From contig WTGP01000018.1 of assembly GCA_011523505.1 (NCBI GenBank), positions 121,777 to 185,776 of the forward strand: a DNA stretch of 64,000 nucleotides, in the 5' to 3' direction. The notes below the pieces were generated by a model. That model was not told the DNA's origin. It saw only the letters and a list, made by a program, of their open reading frames with translations, and ran no database searches. Positions 45,504-54,267 of the stretch are shown here, piece after piece (position 1 is the stretch's first letter; each line of letters starts with the position of its first letter). This stretch comes from Gammaproteobacteria bacterium. Lineage in GTDB: Bacteria; Pseudomonadota; Gammaproteobacteria; Steroidobacterales; Foliamicaceae. A program made the translations under genes and the position numbers.

Positions 45504-46882
45504 CCGACGCTCCGGCAACCGCATTGCAGCGCGAGACCACTCGCGGCCTCCCCGGTATCCCGATACACGGGAACTCCGCAACGGAGCGCGGCAAGCACGC
45601 CGGGCGCATCCATGGAGTGCGAAGTGACGACAACCGGCTTGCCGCTGCGCACAGCCAGTCGTCCGATGCGCTGGCCCATCCGGACCTCAAGGTCGGCCGA
45701 TTCATGCACGAATACATGGATGTTCATCAGGACCGCGTCGATCTCTTCGGCCTCCAGCACGGCCTCCAGCGTGTCAATCATCGGTTCGACCGTAATGTTG
45801 TCCACCAGGTCCACCGGATTGTTGACCACCGCGCGGGGCGACAGCAAGCCCCGCAACCGCTCCTGCAACGCTGCGCCGAACTCCGGGACTTCCAGCCCCT
45901 GCTTCTCGGCCAGACCCGAGCACAGGACGCCGGGCCCGCCCGTGTCGGAGATCACGGCGACGCGCTTGCCGGCGGTTCGATTCGGCGCCAGCAGGGTCTG
46001 CGCCAGGGTCACCAATTCTCTGGGCGAGGATGCGTGCCATGCACCGGCCCGCGCCGCCTTCTCGCGGGTTGCTTGCATCGAGGTAACGGTGGAGCCTGTG
46101 TGCGCCCGGGCCGCGCGCACGGACCCCGGCGTGGAATGCGGCGTCATCAGAATGACTTTCTTGCCGCCTGACACCATCCCGGAAATGCTTTCGAACAGCC
46201 GGTCCGCCTGCTCCAGATCTTCAATGTAGATCGCTACAATCCGTGTCCCGCCGTCCGCAGCCAGATTTCCCATCAGGTCGGGAATCTGCACGTGGGCCTG
46301 GTTCCCCACCGACGCCACGCGCGAAAATCCCAGTTCGACTTCCACCAGGCGCTTGGTGATATCCATGATTAGCCCGCCGCTCTGCGAAAGGAATCCCACC
46401 GGACCCGGCGTCAGGTCCGCCCAGGGCATGCAGCGGACACCGCCGTGACCGTCGTACACGCCCATGCAATTGGGACCCAGCATCGCCGCGCCCGCTTCGC
46501 GGACCTTCCCGACCACGCGGTCCTCGACCGCCCGGCCTTCGCGTCCTTCCTCACCGAACCCCGCCGTGATACCCACAATGGATCGCGTGCCCTTGGCCAG
46601 GACCTCGTCTATGGTCTCCTCGAAGGCGAACCGGGGCACGCTGATCACGGCGAGATCGGGAATGGCTTCGATGTCCGAGTAGCGCCGGTAGGAGCTTTCG
46701 CCCTGGATTTCGCCCCCCTTGCGGTTGACCAGGAACACTTCCCGCCGCGACTTGTCGCGCAGTGCTTGTTCGGCCGCGAGATAGCCCCATTTGCCCGGCA
46801 CGCCCGAGGCGCCGATGACAGCGACGGAGCCGGGCGTGAACAGATTGTCTATTGCCTGCTGGTTTATCGCAGGTGCGTCCAT
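45500..46882 (-). CDS. NDP-forming acyl-CoA synthetase, alpha-type domains only
   Basis: 460 residues from the ATG at 46882. CoA-binding Rossmann domain (SVAVIGASGVPGKWG, residues 19-33), GPNCMGV at 136-142, LSQSGG at 165-170, and the phosphohistidine His261 in ARAHTGSTV. This is the alpha half of ADP-forming acetyl-CoA synthetase. The ATP-grasp beta half found in the fused (about 700-residue) family is absent: the protein ends after the second ligase domain, and no separate beta gene is in the window. It overlaps the upstream aldehyde dehydrogenase stop by one base. Confidence 0.88.
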   Translation of the reverse strand: MDAPAINQQAIDNLFTPGSVAVIGASGVPGKWGYLAAEQALRDKSRREVFLVNRKGGEIQGESSYRRYSDIEAIPDLAVISVPRFAFEETIDEVLAKGTRSIVGITAGFGEEGREGRAVEDRVVGKVREAGAAMLGPNCMGVYDGHGGVRCMPWADLTPGPVGFLSQSGGLIMDITKRLVEVELGFSRVASVGNQAHVQIPDLMGNLAADGGTRIVAIYIEDLEQADRLFESISGMVSGGKKVILMTPHSTPGSVRAARAHTGSTVTSMQATREKAARAGAWHASSPRELVTLAQTLLAPNRTAGKRVAVISDTGGPGVLCSGLAEKQGLEVPEFGAALQERLRGLLSPRAVVNNPVDLVDNITVEPMIDTLEAVLEAEEIDAVLMNIHVFVHESADLEVRMGQRIGRLAVRSGKPVVVTSHSMDAPGVLAALRCGVPVYRDTGEAASGLALQCGCRSVG

Positions 46883-48324
46883 CAGCCGATCAGGCAACCG
46901 ACGTTCTTTGTCTGATAGTAGTTGCGTATCGCGTCCTGTCCCTTTTCCCTTCCGAACCCGGATTCTCCTACGCCGCCAAACGGCGTCTCGATACCGCCGG
47001 CGAACCACTTGTTGATGAAGATCTGACCGCCCTTCAGCCGCGCCGCAATCCTGTGCGCCGCTTCCAGGTCCTGCGTGAACACGCCGGCGCACAGCCCGTA
47101 ACGCGTGCCATTGGCGATGGAAACGCCCTCCTCTTCGTCATCGAAGGCGCTGATGCAAAGAACCGGCCCGAAGGCTTCCCGTTGCATCGCGTCCATGTCC
47201 GGAGACGCATCGCAAATGAGCGTCGGCTGCATGAAGTACCCCGGACTGTCGGCGACCCTTGCCCCGCCTCTGGCGACCTTCGCGCCCGCATCGACGGCCG
47301 ACCGCACCAGGCCTTCGACTCTCTCAAGCTGCCGCTCGGAAATGAGCGGCGTAATGTCACTGTTGTCCTTGCCGTGCCCGATGGAGAGGCCGTCCACCAT
47401 CTCGCAGAGCCGGTCCACCACTTCGTCGTAAATGCTGCGGTGTACGAGCAGGCGCGACATGGCGGAGCACACCTGTCCGGAAAAAAAGAAAATCCCCACG
47501 CGCGTGCTGGCCACGACCTTGTCCAGGTCCGCATCCGGCATGACCATGCCCGCCGACTTGCCCCCCAGTTCCACGACCGCGGGAATGATCCGGCGCGCGG
47601 CGCAGTCAAGAATCTTGCGCCCGGTGGGCACCGAACCCGTAAATACGAGCTGGTTGACGTCGGGATGTTCGCAAAGCGCCGTGCCGCAATCGTCGCCGTA
47701 ACCGGCAATGATGTTGATTGCGCCGTCCGGAAAACCGACGGAGCCGGCGATCTCGCCGAGGAAGGTGTTGTGTAGCGGGTCCAGTTCCGGCGACTTGATG
47801 ACCACCGTGTTGCCGGCCGCCAGGGCGGGTGCAACGCCCCGGGCCACGAGTTCGATCGGGAAATTCCACGGAATAATGTGCGCCGACACGCCGTGCGGCT
47901 CGGGAATGGTGTAGTCGATGAAGCCCTTTCCCAGGGGAATGTAGCTGCCCTCGATCTTGTCCGCCAGGCCGCCATAATACTCGAAATACTGGGCGGCGCA
48001 GTCCACCTGGTCGATGGAATCGACCATGCCCATGCCGCTCTCGTAGCAGATGACTTCGGCGATCTCGTCCTGCCGGCGGCGAAGCTCACGGGCCACGTCG
48101 ATCAGCATCCGCCCCCGGTTGATCGGTCTGAGATCGGCCAGGGCCCGGGAATCAAAACATCGCTTTGCGGCCGCGACGGCGAGGTTGACATCCCCGGCTT
48201 CCGCGCGCGCTATTTCCGCGATCCTCTCCCCGGTCGCGGGATCCTCGACCTCGATTGTCCGCCCCGCGACCGAATCGACGAAATGACCGTCAATGAAATT
48301 CTTCCAGTGGCTCCTGATTCCCAT
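46882..48324 (-). CDS. Aldehyde dehydrogenase (NAD+)
   Basis: 480 residues. Family marks: HIIPWNFPIELVARGVAPALAAGN, FTGSVPTG, ELGGKSAG and catalytic Cys286 in GQVCSAMS. Betaine-aldehyde/gamma-aminobutyraldehyde-like group. First gene of the nine-gene operon ending at the SSS symporter; its ATG lies 38 bases from operator D. Confidence 0.93.
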   Translation of the reverse strand: MGIRSHWKNFIDGHFVDSVAGRTIEVEDPATGERIAEIARAEAGDVNLAVAAAKRCFDSRALADLRPINRGRMLIDVARELRRRQDEIAEVICYESGMGMVDSIDQVDCAAQYFEYYGGLADKIEGSYIPLGKGFIDYTIPEPHGVSAHIIPWNFPIELVARGVAPALAAGNTVVIKSPELDPLHNTFLGEIAGSVGFPDGAINIIAGYGDDCGTALCEHPDVNQLVFTGSVPTGRKILDCAARRIIPAVVELGGKSAGMVMPDADLDKVVASTRVGIFFFSGQVCSAMSRLLVHRSIYDEVVDRLCEMVDGLSIGHGKDNSDITPLISERQLERVEGLVRSAVDAGAKVARGGARVADSPGYFMQPTLICDASPDMDAMQREAFGPVLCISAFDDEEEGVSIANGTRYGLCAGVFTQDLEAAHRIAARLKGGQIFINKWFAGGIETPFGGVGESGFGREKGQDAIRNYYQTKNVGCLIG

Positions 48325-48362
48325 GCGAATCCTCTCCTGCCGTCATGCCGGGACGCGGCGCC

Positions 48363-48383
48363 GAGTATACTCTTTGTATACAA
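48363..48383. promoter_or_regulatory. Operator site D: GAGTATACTC and TTGTATACAA
   Basis: Two perfect 10-bp palindromes, 48363-48372 and 48374-48383, with cores GTATAC at 48365 and 48376, 11 bases apart. On the minus strand the first contains TATACT, a good -10 for the downstream operon. Located between the aldehyde dehydrogenase operon and the 3' end of the CocE hydrolase gene. Confidence 0.75.
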
Positions 48384-48404
48384 ACAAGCGGCGCCGGAGT
48401 CCGC

Positions 48405-50159
48405 CTATTCGCCCGGAGGCGCGAACACGGGCAGCAGCAGCCGTGACGGGCGCTCCGTGTCGTGATACAGCGTTTGCCTGGTAACCGAAATGCTGCCGTC
48501 CGGCGCCTTGCCCGAGTTGTTGTTCGGAAAAATCCACGGATAGACGCTGCTCGAAACAGTCACCCGCAGTCGGTGGCCAGCCCGAACGGTATGACCGACG
48601 GGCGAAAACTCAAATCGCAGCAGTGCCGGCTCCTCAGGGTCAAGCGGTGTTTCCGCATCGAGGCCATTGCGATAGCGGGCCCGTACGAAAGCCGCGGGCT
48701 TGGGATGCAGCCGGTACACCGACCCATCCGGCGCGATGTCGTAAACCGCCGCGCTGAAATCCGTGTCCCGGGCCTCGGACGACACATGCAGTTCGAGCTC
48801 CAGCCTTCCAAGAATGGGCAGCGCTTCCTCGAACGGGGCGCTCGTATACGTCAGCACGTCCGGCCTGGCGGACGGCATCTGCCAGTCCTGTGGGGGATTG
48901 AAGACCGGGCTTCGAACCGGATCGCGCGGGTCATAGGCAAAGTTGTCGGGCGGGTCGTCCTCGGGCGGCTGCCAGGCGAGCCTGCCTCGGGCTTGAGGAC
49001 CCGCCGCATCGCCATCGCCGGCAAGGTACAGCGGGCGCATTCGAGGATCACCGGGCGGAAAGCGGCTGAACTCAAGCCATTCGTGGCTGCCCGTCAGGTA
49101 CAGGCGCACCCTGGGATGATTAAAGCTCCGGTTGCCCTTCAGACACCAGTCGAAGAACTCCCGGGTGATCTCCTGGCCCGGCAGAAAGGCCTGATCGGGC
49201 AGCGTCATTCCCGCGGCAGCCCGGATCGGCTCGCCGGTCAGGTAATCGTAGCCCCCATCCGGTGCGGGGAAATGTTCCCACGGGCCGACGACCAGGAAGT
49301 GCTCCTCCGGGTTCGGCGCATGCTGCTCGAGACCAAGGTAGTGAGCAATGGTTCCAGGACGGGTTCCGTCGAACCACCCGGTAAAAGCCAGACTCGGAAC
49401 ACTTATCCTGCCGTAATCCTGCTTTTCAAGGTGCAGCGGGTCCCAGTGCGTAGCTTGCGCATCGTGCTGCACGACCTGCCGATACACCGCGGACGGCTTT
49501 CCGTAGACGACCGCGTCGGCCCCGTGGATCGACTCATGCGCCAGGGCCGCATCCCAGTCAATCGCCTCAAGCGCGTCAATGTCGGCGCTGGCCAGGTTCG
49601 CGGGCCAGGAAATCGCCCAACCGAACCGCAGGATACCGTCCCCGTAGGGCACGTCCCTTCTCGGGCCCCAGGCTGTCGCGCTCGGCGTTATGCAGCTTAA
49701 GTGCGGCGGCTGCTCGAGCGCCGTATACAGCTGATTGGTGCCGGTGTACGAAGCGCCGCGCATCGCTACCCTGCCGTTCGACCAGGGCTGGCGCGCAATC
49801 CATTCCACGACGTCGTGGCCATCCTCGCCGGAGCGCACGAACAGCTCGAACTCGCCTTCCGACTGCCCCTGCCCGCGCGAATCCACAAGCACCATCACGT
49901 AGCCGTGATCGCCCCAGTACCCGGCTTCGTTTCGAAAGTTGATTCCATGGTCGCCGCGTCCATAAGGCGTGATCTCGACGATGGCGGGGTACTGGCCGGG
50001 ACCCGGCAGGTAGGCGTCGCCCATGAGCGTAACGCCGTCGCGCATGGGAATCGCGAGGTTCTCGCGAAAGCCGGGCTCGAACTCGTTTCCTCCGCAACCG
50101 GCAAGCAGCAGTAGGTAGAAAGCGATACCCGCAAGGCCGGTCGGCAGCTTGTGCGACAC
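48405..50159 (-). CDS. CocE/NonD family hydrolase, lipoprotein
   Basis: 584 residues from a GTG at 50159. Lipobox LLAGC near residue 22 after a hydrophobic stretch. X-Pro dipeptidyl-peptidase/CocE fold: IPMRDGVTLMGDAYLP, nucleophile Ser137 in RGASYTGTNQL, a histidine in GPWEHF and a C-terminal jelly-roll (SVYRLHPKP, FSPVGHTVRAGHRLRVTVSSS). It hydrolyses esters or amides at the cell surface or periplasm. Last gene of the DadA-TRAP operon, 11 bases after the enolase-superfamily gene. Confidence 0.9.
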   Translation of the reverse strand: MSHKLPTGLAGIAFYLLLLAGCGGNEFEPGFRENLAIPMRDGVTLMGDAYLPGPGQYPAIVEITPYGRGDHGINFRNEAGYWGDHGYVMVLVDSRGQGQSEGEFELFVRSGEDGHDVVEWIARQPWSNGRVAMRGASYTGTNQLYTALEQPPHLSCITPSATAWGPRRDVPYGDGILRFGWAISWPANLASADIDALEAIDWDAALAHESIHGADAVVYGKPSAVYRQVVQHDAQATHWDPLHLEKQDYGRISVPSLAFTGWFDGTRPGTIAHYLGLEQHAPNPEEHFLVVGPWEHFPAPDGGYDYLTGEPIRAAAGMTLPDQAFLPGQEITREFFDWCLKGNRSFNHPRVRLYLTGSHEWLEFSRFPPGDPRMRPLYLAGDGDAAGPQARGRLAWQPPEDDPPDNFAYDPRDPVRSPVFNPPQDWQMPSARPDVLTYTSAPFEEALPILGRLELELHVSSEARDTDFSAAVYDIAPDGSVYRLHPKPAAFVRARYRNGLDAETPLDPEEPALLRFEFSPVGHTVRAGHRLRVTVSSSVYPWIFPNNNSGKAPDGSISVTRQTLYHDTERPSRLLLPVFAPPGE

Positions 50160-50170
50160 CGCGGCCCGCC

Positions 50171-51319
50171 CTAATCGCCTGCGGCGCTTCCGTTGAGCAG
50201 CGGGGAGTCCGGCGTGATTTCCACACCGATCCCCGGGATTTCCGGCACGACCAGGGCGCCGTTCTCAATACGCCATCCGGCATCCCACAATCTTTCGAAC
50301 AGGGCCTGGTGCAGCAGGTGCATTTCAATACTGTCGGCGCCGGCAAACGCTGCGGCCACCTGCGCGTTGGCTGCAAGGGCGACCGCCGAACCGGACGCGT
50401 GATAGGTCAGCGGCTTGCGAAAGGCCCGGCCCAGTGCCGCAATGCGGCGAAGCTCAGTGACGCCTCCGCAAATGATCGCATCCGCCTGCAGATAGTCCAC
50501 CACCTCCTTACGCAGGAATTCCCGGTAACGGTCCAATCCCGCCGCGACCTCGGGGCCGGACAAGGCAATTCCGGTATCGCGCCGAATGGTACGCCAACCC
50601 GATAAATCGCGCAGTTCGGTAGGCGCTTCATAGAAATAGACGTCGAAAGGAGCAATCGCCCTGCCCAGCCTGATCGCATCGGCGACCCCGGGTTTGAACA
50701 ACGCGTCGACCATGAGCCTGGGGCCGGGTCCAAGCGCTCCGCGGACCGCGCCTGCCCGTTCCACGTCCTCCTCAAGAGTGGCGCCGGCCACCTTGATCTT
50801 CGCTCCGCAGCAACCCCGGTCGATTGCGGCCGCCATGTCCGAAGCCAGCGATTCGGGGGTATATCCCTCCGCGTACAGGCCGGCCGAACCGTATACCGGT
50901 ACCGCAGTCGAATGCCCGCCCAGCAGCCGGTGCAGCGGCTGACGCAGGGTCCGCGCCCAGGCGTCCCAAATGGCGATATCGACACCGCTGGCCGCCGCAT
51001 ACAGCGCGCTGCCCTTGAGGCTCATGACGCCGGTGGCCATCATGCTTCGCCAGATCCGCTCCGGCTCGGATACGCTCGCGCCGATGACGTGGGGAGCGAG
51101 GTCCGACTCGATTATCGTCACGACCGAATCCGGGTCGCCTCCGTCGCACCAGGACTCGCCTACCCCGACCACGCCCGCATCGGTGCTTACGAACACGAGT
51201 ACGGCGTGCTTGCCGGGAAACTGCTGATGAGGATTCCGGAACTCGGTTTCATAGCGCGTCGAAAGCACGCGAACTTCAACCCGGTCAATGCGCATCCGAC
51301 TGGAAGACCTGGTACTCAT
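50171..51319 (-). CDS. Mandelate racemase/muconate lactonizing enzyme family protein
   Basis: 382 residues from the ATG at 51319; an ATG at 51295 is possible. Enolase-superfamily barrel: GAKIKVAG carries the KxK base, LMVDALFKPG, YFYEAPTE and LSGPEVAAG the metal acids, and PLTYHASGSAVALAAN the late histidine. Candidate reactions are sugar-acid dehydration or racemisation/epimerisation of a carboxylic acid. Ten bases after the M81 gene in the TRAP operon. Confidence 0.9.
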   Translation of the reverse strand: MSTRSSSRMRIDRVEVRVLSTRYETEFRNPHQQFPGKHAVLVFVSTDAGVVGVGESWCDGGDPDSVVTIIESDLAPHVIGASVSEPERIWRSMMATGVMSLKGSALYAAASGVDIAIWDAWARTLRQPLHRLLGGHSTAVPVYGSAGLYAEGYTPESLASDMAAAIDRGCCGAKIKVAGATLEEDVERAGAVRGALGPGPRLMVDALFKPGVADAIRLGRAIAPFDVYFYEAPTELRDLSGWRTIRRDTGIALSGPEVAAGLDRYREFLRKEVVDYLQADAIICGGVTELRRIAALGRAFRKPLTYHASGSAVALAANAQVAAAFAGADSIEMHLLHQALFERLWDAGWRIENGALVVPEIPGIGVEITPDSPLLNGSAAGD

Positions 51320-51329
51320 GCGCACGACG

Positions 51330-52811
51330 CTAGGATGGCGGCCACAGCGGCCGCGGCACAATGGGGACGTCGTCCAGCGGCCAGATTGGCCGCTTCAGGT
51401 TTTGGTACGGGAGCGTCGAGAAATCCATGCTGACCGTCCCTGGCGTATCGCAGTAAATGATCTGCCCGAGGGGCGCATACGACGTGGCGAAGTGCTGGGT
51501 GGACTTGACCACGATGACCTTCTTTTGCTCAAGGTCAATGCCGTGTCCTTCGAAAACGTGCCGGCTGAAGACCTGGTGGCGCTCGGAACCAATCACGATA
51601 TCAACCCCGTCGACACGTACCGCCGCCGATTTGCCGAGCGGAACGGTGGGCTTGCCTCGGCCGAACCACTGCTGATGGACATCGTCGGCCACGGCGAGCA
51701 CCTCGGCCTCCACGTCGAGCGGGCTTCCGGACTGCGGGCCCACCTTGCCGCCCAATCGCAAGGAAATCGGGCTGCCAGGTCCGGCCAGGTGGCAAAAGTC
51801 GGCTGAAATGGGATCCCAAAGCACGCCGAAGGCGGCATCGGTGACTCCCCGGCGCAGGAGTTCCGCCAGAATCAGGGTCGAATCGCCGCCCGCGCCCCCA
51901 CCCGAATTGTCGGCGCGTTCCGCAATGACGACCCTGCCCCTGGCCGCGGCCGCCTCTACCAGCGCTTGATCCAGGGACACGCCGATATCTCCTTGCTGCA
52001 CGACCGCATCGACAAAAGCCTTCGCCAATTGCGAGGCGATTCGCTCGCCCAGTTCGGGCTCGTCGTTCGTGATCACGACGATGGCCGCACCCACGTCCGC
52101 GTGGTCGGCGCCGAAGAATCCGTGAAACGCCGACGCGCTGAGGACCCCGCCCGACTCCTCGGCCGACCGCAATTGCGACACGAAATCCGACATCGGCCCG
52201 AACGTGGTTGGGGATACGGTCATCAACGGGACACGCAAGGCAGTGCTGGAAGGCCGGATGCGACCCTCCCGCATGCTCTTCAACAAGTCAACCGCGCCCG
52301 CGCCCCTCTCGGCAAAGTCGATATGGGGATATTCCCGGCAACAGATCAGGAAATCCGCAGCGTCAAGCATCACCTCGCTGACGTTGCCGTGCAGGTCGCA
52401 AACGGCGGCAATGGGAACTTTCGTGCCCACCTGTTCGCGGATACCGTGCAGAAGGCCTCCCTCACAATCGGATGTCCCAATGGCCGACATGGCTCCGTGC
52501 AGAAACACGAAGACGGTGTCGACCTGGCCGGCCTCTCGCAAGTCGTCCAGGATTCTTTCGCGAATCCGTTGCCAGCAGGCCGCGGAGGCAGGCGCGGCTG
52601 GGATCGCGTTCAGGAAGAGTCCGGGAACAACCTCCATGCCGAGCTTGCGTGCACGTTCCACCGCGCCGCCATAGGCCAGGAGGTTCACGTTCTCCGGCGG
52701 CACAGGATCTTTTCGCGGATCCCAGCACTGTCCGGAAAAGCTGTCCCAGCCGGTAGGAATGGGCGAGAAGACGTTCGTCTCCTGCACGACCCCGCAGACG
52801 AATAGCCTCAT
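51330..52811 (-). CDS. M81 family metallopeptidase (microcystinase C/MlrC-like)
   Basis: 493 residues from the ATG at 52811 (ATGA overlap with the TRAP small permease). M81 marks: VVQETNVFSPIPTGWDSF, FLHGAMSAIGTSDCEG, AVCDLHGNVSEVM and a late ERADNSGGGAGGDST. The archetype cleaves linearised microcystin, but most homologues sit in catabolic operons and probably hydrolyse small amide or lactam substrates. No signal peptide. Confidence 0.92.
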   Translation of the reverse strand: MRLFVCGVVQETNVFSPIPTGWDSFSGQCWDPRKDPVPPENVNLLAYGGAVERARKLGMEVVPGLFLNAIPAAPASAACWQRIRERILDDLREAGQVDTVFVFLHGAMSAIGTSDCEGGLLHGIREQVGTKVPIAAVCDLHGNVSEVMLDAADFLICCREYPHIDFAERGAGAVDLLKSMREGRIRPSSTALRVPLMTVSPTTFGPMSDFVSQLRSAEESGGVLSASAFHGFFGADHADVGAAIVVITNDEPELGERIASQLAKAFVDAVVQQGDIGVSLDQALVEAAAARGRVVIAERADNSGGGAGGDSTLILAELLRRGVTDAAFGVLWDPISADFCHLAGPGSPISLRLGGKVGPQSGSPLDVEAEVLAVADDVHQQWFGRGKPTVPLGKSAAVRVDGVDIVIGSERHQVFSRHVFEGHGIDLEQKKVIVVKSTQHFATSYAPLGQIIYCDTPGTVSMDFSTLPYQNLKRPIWPLDDVPIVPRPLWPPS

Positions 52812-53296
52812 TCGGCGCCACCCCCTTCCCCGGAGCGTTCTTCCCACCCGACCAGTTGCGCGAACGCGTAGACGAGCAGTATGAGTCCCGCAATCGGAAC
52901 AATCACGACAATGACCGCACTGTTCCAATTCATCGCCTCGGTGGCCCGAAACCAGTGACGCAACACGAAGCCCGGACCGTAGATCAGCCACGGCAGCACG
53001 AACGCGCTGATCGCGAGCCAGCGGATCGCGCGAAGCAGCGATGCCGGGAGAGCCTTTGCGCCCGTGAGTCCTTTCGTCAACTTCGGGTCCGACCGGTGAA
53101 AGAGCGCCGAACCGGCGCCGAGGAGGCCGCACCAGATCATGCAGAAGCGCGCCGCCTCTTCGGTCCACGGCGGCGGGTTCTGAAACACGTAGCGGCCGAC
53201 GACCTGCAGCAGGACCAGCGTCAGCATCGCCGCCAGCATCAGCATCGCCAGCCCTTCCACAGGCCGATTCACGAAGCGTTTCAGTAGGCGCGACAT
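52808..53296 (-). CDS. TRAP transporter small permease (DctQ)
   Basis: 162 residues with four hydrophobic helices. DctQ marks: VLLQVVGRYVFQNPPPWTEEAARFCMIWCGLLGAG. Pairs with the DctM-type gene upstream in the operon to form the membrane part of a sodium-coupled TRAP importer. Overlaps the binding-protein gene by 16 bases and the M81 gene by 4. Confidence 0.93.
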   Translation of the reverse strand: MSRLLKRFVNRPVEGLAMLMLAAMLTLVLLQVVGRYVFQNPPPWTEEAARFCMIWCGLLGAGSALFHRSDPKLTKGLTGAKALPASLLRAIRWLAISAFVLPWLIYGPGFVLRHWFRATEAMNWNSAVIVVIVPIAGLILLVYAFAQLVGWEERSGEGGGAE

Positions 53297-54267
53297 TCGT
53301 TCTCCAACAGATTCCTGACCGTATTCATTGTGTCCGAACCCAGCAGGTCCTCATACATCCATAAAACCGAAGCGGCAAGTTCAGCCAGTAATTCCGCATC
53401 GGGCTCGGAAATGGTCACCCCCATTGAGCGCAATCCTTCCAGATCCTCGCGGCGCCGGGCCGCAGCAAAAGCACGATTGGCATGTCTGGCGCTGACGAGA
53501 GCTGATTCCAGCGCCGCTCGCTCCGCATCGTCCAGACCATCGCTCCACTTCGCCGACAGGGTCACGAAACGTATCCCCGTGAACAGATCCAGGGCCAGCA
53601 TGTGCCTGAGATGGCGCGTATGCCTGAAGGCAAGGGGAACGCCCGGCGGATTCAGATAACCGTCAACTACCGATGTCTGCAACGCTGTCGTCACCTCCTC
53701 CCACGCGACCTGCACGGACGAAGCGCCCCAGCTTTCGATCGTTCTGACCTGGTAACGGTCCATTGCGCGAATGCGTTGCTCCCGCAGCGTATCGAGCGAG
53801 TCGATGGGTCCGCTGGCCGTGAACAGGCTCGCCATGCCTCCCACCGTGACCACGTCCACGACCTCGATCCCACGAGGTCGCGTCGCTGAGTTCACCAGAT
53901 CCAGAAAGCCGGTCCTGTGCATCAGGCAGTCCACTTCGGCGGTTTCCCGGAACAGGAACGGCATGCGAAACGAACGCAACAGCGGGCTGTACTGCGTCAC
54001 ATCCTGGCCTCCGGAGATATTGATAGGCAGCAGCCCAAGGATCACCTGCTCGTCCCGTTCGAGTTCGCTTCCCAGAGTACTGCCCGGAAAAACCCGCGTC
54101 TGAATGCCATGCCGTCGGAGTTCGTCCCGGAGCGCGTAGGCCCAGACCGCAACCGGATTGCTGTCAATCAGCGCAGTCGACATGCCGATGTGTACGGGAC
54201 CGGCAATGGCTGGAACACCACCAACAGTGAGCACTCCGGCGAGAACAGCGGCGCAAAGTGCTCTCAT
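53281..54267 (-). CDS. TRAP transporter substrate-binding protein (DctP)
   Basis: 328 residues from the ATG at 54267, which begins a clear signal peptide (MRALCAAVLAGVLTVGGVPAIA). DctP fold: QTRVFPGSTLGSELERDEQVILG near residue 55, the carboxylate-binding arginine region in ALDLFTGIRFVT, and SVLWMYEDLLG near the end. Periplasmic. Typical ligands are organic acids with a carboxylate. ATGA overlap with the DctM gene. Confidence 0.93.
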   Translation of the reverse strand: MRALCAAVLAGVLTVGGVPAIAGPVHIGMSTALIDSNPVAVWAYALRDELRRHGIQTRVFPGSTLGSELERDEQVILGLLPINISGGQDVTQYSPLLRSFRMPFLFRETAEVDCLMHRTGFLDLVNSATRPRGIEVVDVVTVGGMASLFTASGPIDSLDTLREQRIRAMDRYQVRTIESWGASSVQVAWEEVTTALQTSVVDGYLNPPGVPLAFRHTRHLRHMLALDLFTGIRFVTLSAKWSDGLDDAERAALESALVSARHANRAFAAARRREDLEGLRSMGVTISEPDAELLAELAASVLWMYEDLLGSDTMNTVRNLLENECRAY

